Assembly (NCBI RefSeq): GCF_003228315.1
Contig: NZ_CP029693.1
Coordinates: 2,737,501 to 2,801,500, forward strand
DNA length: 64,000 bases
Direction: 5' to 3'
Source of the DNA: Pseudomonas putida
Lineage (GTDB): Bacteria > Pseudomonadota > Gammaproteobacteria > Pseudomonadales > Pseudomonadaceae
Part shown: piece by piece, positions 61,659-64,000 of the stretch
Position numbering within the stretch: the stretch's first letter is position 1
How the letters are laid out: each line of letters starts with the position of its first letter
Position numbers and translations under genes: made by a program
Notes under the pieces: generated by a model
What the model saw: only the letters and a program-made list of their open reading frames with translations
What the model was told of the DNA's origin: nothing
The model's database searches: none

Positions 61659-63011
61659 CTAGCTCGCTTCAAATAACGCCATGGCTTCGACATGCGCCGT
61701 CTGAGGAAACATATCGAGAATCCCGGCACGTTTTAACCGGTAGCCCTGCTTGATCAATTCGACCGTGTCGCGCGCCAGAGTTACCGGGTTGCACGATACA
61801 TACACCAGTCGTTCGGCACCCAGCGACTTGAGCTTGCGTACCACCTCGAAAGCACCGTCACGCGGTGGGTCCAAGAGTACCGCACAAAAGCCTTCGCGCG
61901 CCCATTCGGCATCGGTCAAAGGCTGGGATAAATCGGCCTGAAAAAACTTCACATTATGCAGATTGTTGCTAACGGCGTTCGCGGCTGCCCGCTCGACCAT
62001 CACCTGCACGCCTTCCACCGCGACGACTTCGCGAACGGCTTGCGCCAGCGGCAAGGCAAAGTTACCCAAGCCACAGAACAAGTCCAGTACCCGCTCATCC
62101 GCGGTCGGTTTCAGCCACTGCAACGCCTGGGCAACCATCGCCTCATTGACGCCGGCATTGACCTGGACGAAGTCCCCGGGGCGATACGCCAGCTCCAGGT
62201 TCCACTGTTCCAGGCGATAGCCCAACGCTTGATCGGCCTCGACCGGTTGCGGCTCGCCTTCACCGTGCAGCCACAACTGGGCCTGATGGAATGCGCAGAA
62301 ATCCTTGAGGATCGTCAGGTCGGCGTCGGACAGCGGCGCCATGTGCCGCAGCAGCACCGCCAGCGATGAGCCGCTGAACAACTCGACATGGCCGAGGGCC
62401 TGAGGTTTGCTCAAGCGCCGCAGCATTTCCGGCAATCGAGACATGATCGGCTGCAAGGGCTGCACCAGCACCGGACATTCATCGATGGCGACGATGTCCT
62501 GGCTGCCGGCTGCGCGGAATCCGACTTCAAGCTTTTTCGCCTTCATATCCCAACGCACAGCGACGCGGGCGCGACGGCGGTAGGCGAATTGCGGACCGCT
62601 AAGGGGCGCGGCCCACTCTTCCGGCTCGACACCGGCCACCTTCGACAATTGCTCGGCGAGCATGCGCTGTTTCAGCGCCAGCTGTTCGCCATGCGGCAGA
62701 TGTTGCACGCTGCAACCACCGCAGCGACCGGCATGGGCGCACGGTGCCGGACGACGCAGCTCGCTGGCCTTGAACACCCGCTCGGTACGCGCCTCGACGA
62801 CCTTGCCATGGGTGCCGAGCACGCGCGCCTCAATCTCTTCGCCGGCCAATGCGCCGATGACGAACCAGGTACGTCCTTCGAAAAACGCGATACCGCGCCC
62901 GTCATTAGCCAGGCGCTCGATGGTCAGGCGCTGCTTTTTGCCGGTCGGGATTTGCGGGGCCTTGCTGCCGCCGGTGGGCTGGAAGCGCAGGCCTCTTTCA
63001 TGTTTGGCCAT
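61659..63011 (-). CDS. rlmD: 23S rRNA (uracil-1939) methyltransferase RlmD
   Basis: RlmD (RumA), 450 residues, methylates U1939 of 23S rRNA. A TRAM domain (about 20-80) precedes four Fe-S cysteines ([17 protein letters not shown] and CPVLV). The SAM motif is [16 protein letters not shown] and the catalytic Cys is in [13 protein letters not shown]. The ATG at 63011 overlaps the cysM stop codon by one base; the longer frame is not used. Confidence 0.96.
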   Translation of the reverse strand: MAKHERGLRFQPTGGSKAPQIPTGKKQRLTIERLANDGRGIAFFEGRTWFVIGALAGEEIEARVLGTHGKVVEARTERVFKASELRRPAPCAHAGRCGGCSVQHLPHGEQLALKQRMLAEQLSKVAGVEPEEWAAPLSGPQFAYRRRARVAVRWDMKAKKLEVGFRAAGSQDIVAIDECPVLVQPLQPIMSRLPEMLRRLSKPQALGHVELFSGSSLAVLLRHMAPLSDADLTILKDFCAFHQAQLWLHGEGEPQPVEADQALGYRLEQWNLELAYRPGDFVQVNAGVNEAMVAQALQWLKPTADERVLDLFCGLGNFALPLAQAVREVVAVEGVQVMVERAAANAVSNNLHNVKFFQADLSQPLTDAEWAREGFCAVLLDPPRDGAFEVVRKLKSLGAERLVYVSCNPVTLARDTVELIKQGYRLKRAGILDMFPQTAHVEAMALFEAS

Positions 63012-63913
63012 CAGTTGGGCGCGTCGAAAATGCCGGTCGACAGGTAACGGTCGCCACGGTCGCAAATGATCGCGACGATCACCGCGTTTTCAACTTCTTT
63101 GGCCAGACGCAACATCCCGGCCACGGCACCGCCCGAGGAAACACCGCAGAAGATGCCTTCTTCGCGTGCCAGACGACGGGTCACGTCTTCGGCTTCGCTT
63201 TGCGCCATGTCGACGATACGGTCCACACGATCGGCCTGATAGATCTTCGGCAGGTATTCCTGCGGCCAGCGACGGATGCCCGGGATCGCCGAACCTTCCA
63301 TGGGCTGCAGACCGATGATCTGCACGTTTTCGTTCTGCTCTTTCAAGTAGCGCGAAACGCCCATGATGGTACCGGTGGTGCCCATGGAGCTGACGAAATG
63401 GGTGATGGTGCCCTGGGTCTGGCGCCAGATTTCCGGGCCGGTGGTGGTGTAGTGCGCTTCCGGGTTGTCACCGTTGGCGAACTGATCCAGCACCTTGCCA
63501 CGGCCCTCGGCTTCCATATGCTGGGCCAGGTCGCGGGCGCCTTCCATGCCCTGCTCCTGGGTCACCAGAATCAGCTCGGCACCGTAAGCGGTCATCGCGG
63601 CCTTGCGCTCGGCGCTGGAGTTGTCCGGCATGATCAGGATCATCTTGTAACCCTTGATCGCAGCGGCCATGGCCAGCGCGATCCCGGTATTACCCGAGGT
63701 CGCTTCGATCAGCGTATCGCCGGGGCGGATCTGCCCACGCAGCTCGGCGCGGGTGATCATCGACAGCGCCGGACGGTCCTTGACCGAACCCGCCGGGTTG
63801 TTTCCTTCGAGCTTGAGCAAAAGGGTATTGCTGGTGTCGCCAGCCAGGCGCTGCAAACGGACCAGCGGAGTGTTGCCGACGCAATCGGCGATGGTTGGGT
63901 ACTGCAAGGTCAT
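63011..63913 (-). CDS. cysM: Cysteine synthase B CysM
   Basis: CysM, 300 residues, makes cysteine from O-acetylserine and sulfide or thiosulfate. The PLP lysine is in [10 protein letters not shown], and the phosphate loop is [12 protein letters not shown]. Two further conserved stretches are [12 protein letters not shown] and [12 protein letters not shown]. The start is the ATG at 63913, where homologues begin ([10 protein letters not shown]). The upstream 87 bases reach the right edge. Confidence 0.96.
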   Translation of the reverse strand: MTLQYPTIADCVGNTPLVRLQRLAGDTSNTLLLKLEGNNPAGSVKDRPALSMITRAELRGQIRPGDTLIEATSGNTGIALAMAAAIKGYKMILIMPDNSSAERKAAMTAYGAELILVTQEQGMEGARDLAQHMEAEGRGKVLDQFANGDNPEAHYTTTGPEIWRQTQGTITHFVSSMGTTGTIMGVSRYLKEQNENVQIIGLQPMEGSAIPGIRRWPQEYLPKIYQADRVDRIVDMAQSEAEDVTRRLAREEGIFCGVSSGGAVAGMLRLAKEVENAVIVAIICDRGDRYLSTGIFDAPN

Positions 63914-64000
63914 GGCGTAATTCGCAATCCAGACTGCGGGGGCGCCTATCATACCGGCAAACCCCGCAAGGCCATATCACGCAAAGTGTGGTGCTTATGG

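Noticed and set aside
63988..64000. Possible start of a divergent gacS gene at the right edge (GTGCTTATGG)
   Set aside because: Only about four codons are inside the window and the third codon does not match the start I remember for Pseudomonas GacS. It cannot be supported.

Overview
The window is chromosomal DNA from a fluorescent Pseudomonas, most likely the P. fluorescens group. Evidence is the high-GC coding style, the Pseudomonas-type flagellar order (fliC-flaG-fliD-fliS-fliT-fleQ-fleS-fleR-fliEFGH), the phhR/phhABC phenylalanine cluster, the fabAB locus next to a PA1611-type hybrid kinase, and many Pseudomonas REP palindromes (TGTAGGAGCGAGC...GCTCGCGATGG) between genes. No phage, transposase, CRISPR array, tRNA or rRNA was seen. 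Most of it reads as core genome.

Layout. (1) 1-22.3 kb, nearly all on the minus strand: flagellar genes. Reading with transcription, these are flgF-G-H-I-J-K-L, a lone KAS III-like ketoacyl synthase, fliC, flaG, fliD, fliS, fliT, fleQ, fleS-fleR and fliE-F-G-H (fliH runs off the left edge). The regulatory logic is readable: FleQ, the FleS/FleR two-component pair, three sigma-54 type -24/-12 promoters (before fliE, fleS and flgF) and a sigma-28 type promoter before fliC. (2) 22.5-27.6 kb: phhR (minus) divergent from phhA-phhB-phhC (plus), with a TyrR-type box in between, then two small conserved-looking ORFs. (3) 27.7-49.9 kb: housekeeping and accessory genes. These include an MFS transporter, arfB, a DEAD-box helicase, a YbdG-like mechanosensitive channel, an EamA transporter, azoR, a LysR regulator, an alpha/beta hydrolase with a cyclophilin, an ABC half-transporter, a COG3146 acyltransferase-like protein, a porin, a PerM-type permease, a DUF4892 protein, two hydrolases, a thioesterase, an acyl-CoA synthetase, sixA, a DUF4389 protein and gpsA. 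(4) 50.1-57.1 kb, plus strand: a tightly packed trio of TonB-dependent receptor, periplasmic binding protein and hybrid histidine kinase, then fabA-fabB. (5) 57.5-64 kb: a small ORF, a DUF2058 protein, mazG, relA, rlmD and cysM.

How the parts connect: region 1 encodes the switch, MS ring, hook-filament junction, L/P rings and distal rod, filament, cap, chaperones and three levels of the regulatory cascade. Region 2 turns phenylalanine into tyrosine, recycles the pterin cofactor and transaminates aromatic amino acids under PhhR. Region 4 looks like a complete outer-membrane to periplasm to inner-membrane sensing path and is the best candidate for an under-described system. Other items worth a look are the KAS III gene without its usual glycosyltransferase neighbours, a glutathione-transferase N-terminal remnant coupled by ATGA to the DUF4892 gene, a perfect 13-bp hairpin before a 60-residue ORF with no visible Shine-Dalgarno, a collapsed REP element, and the degenerate GAFTGA loop of PhhR.
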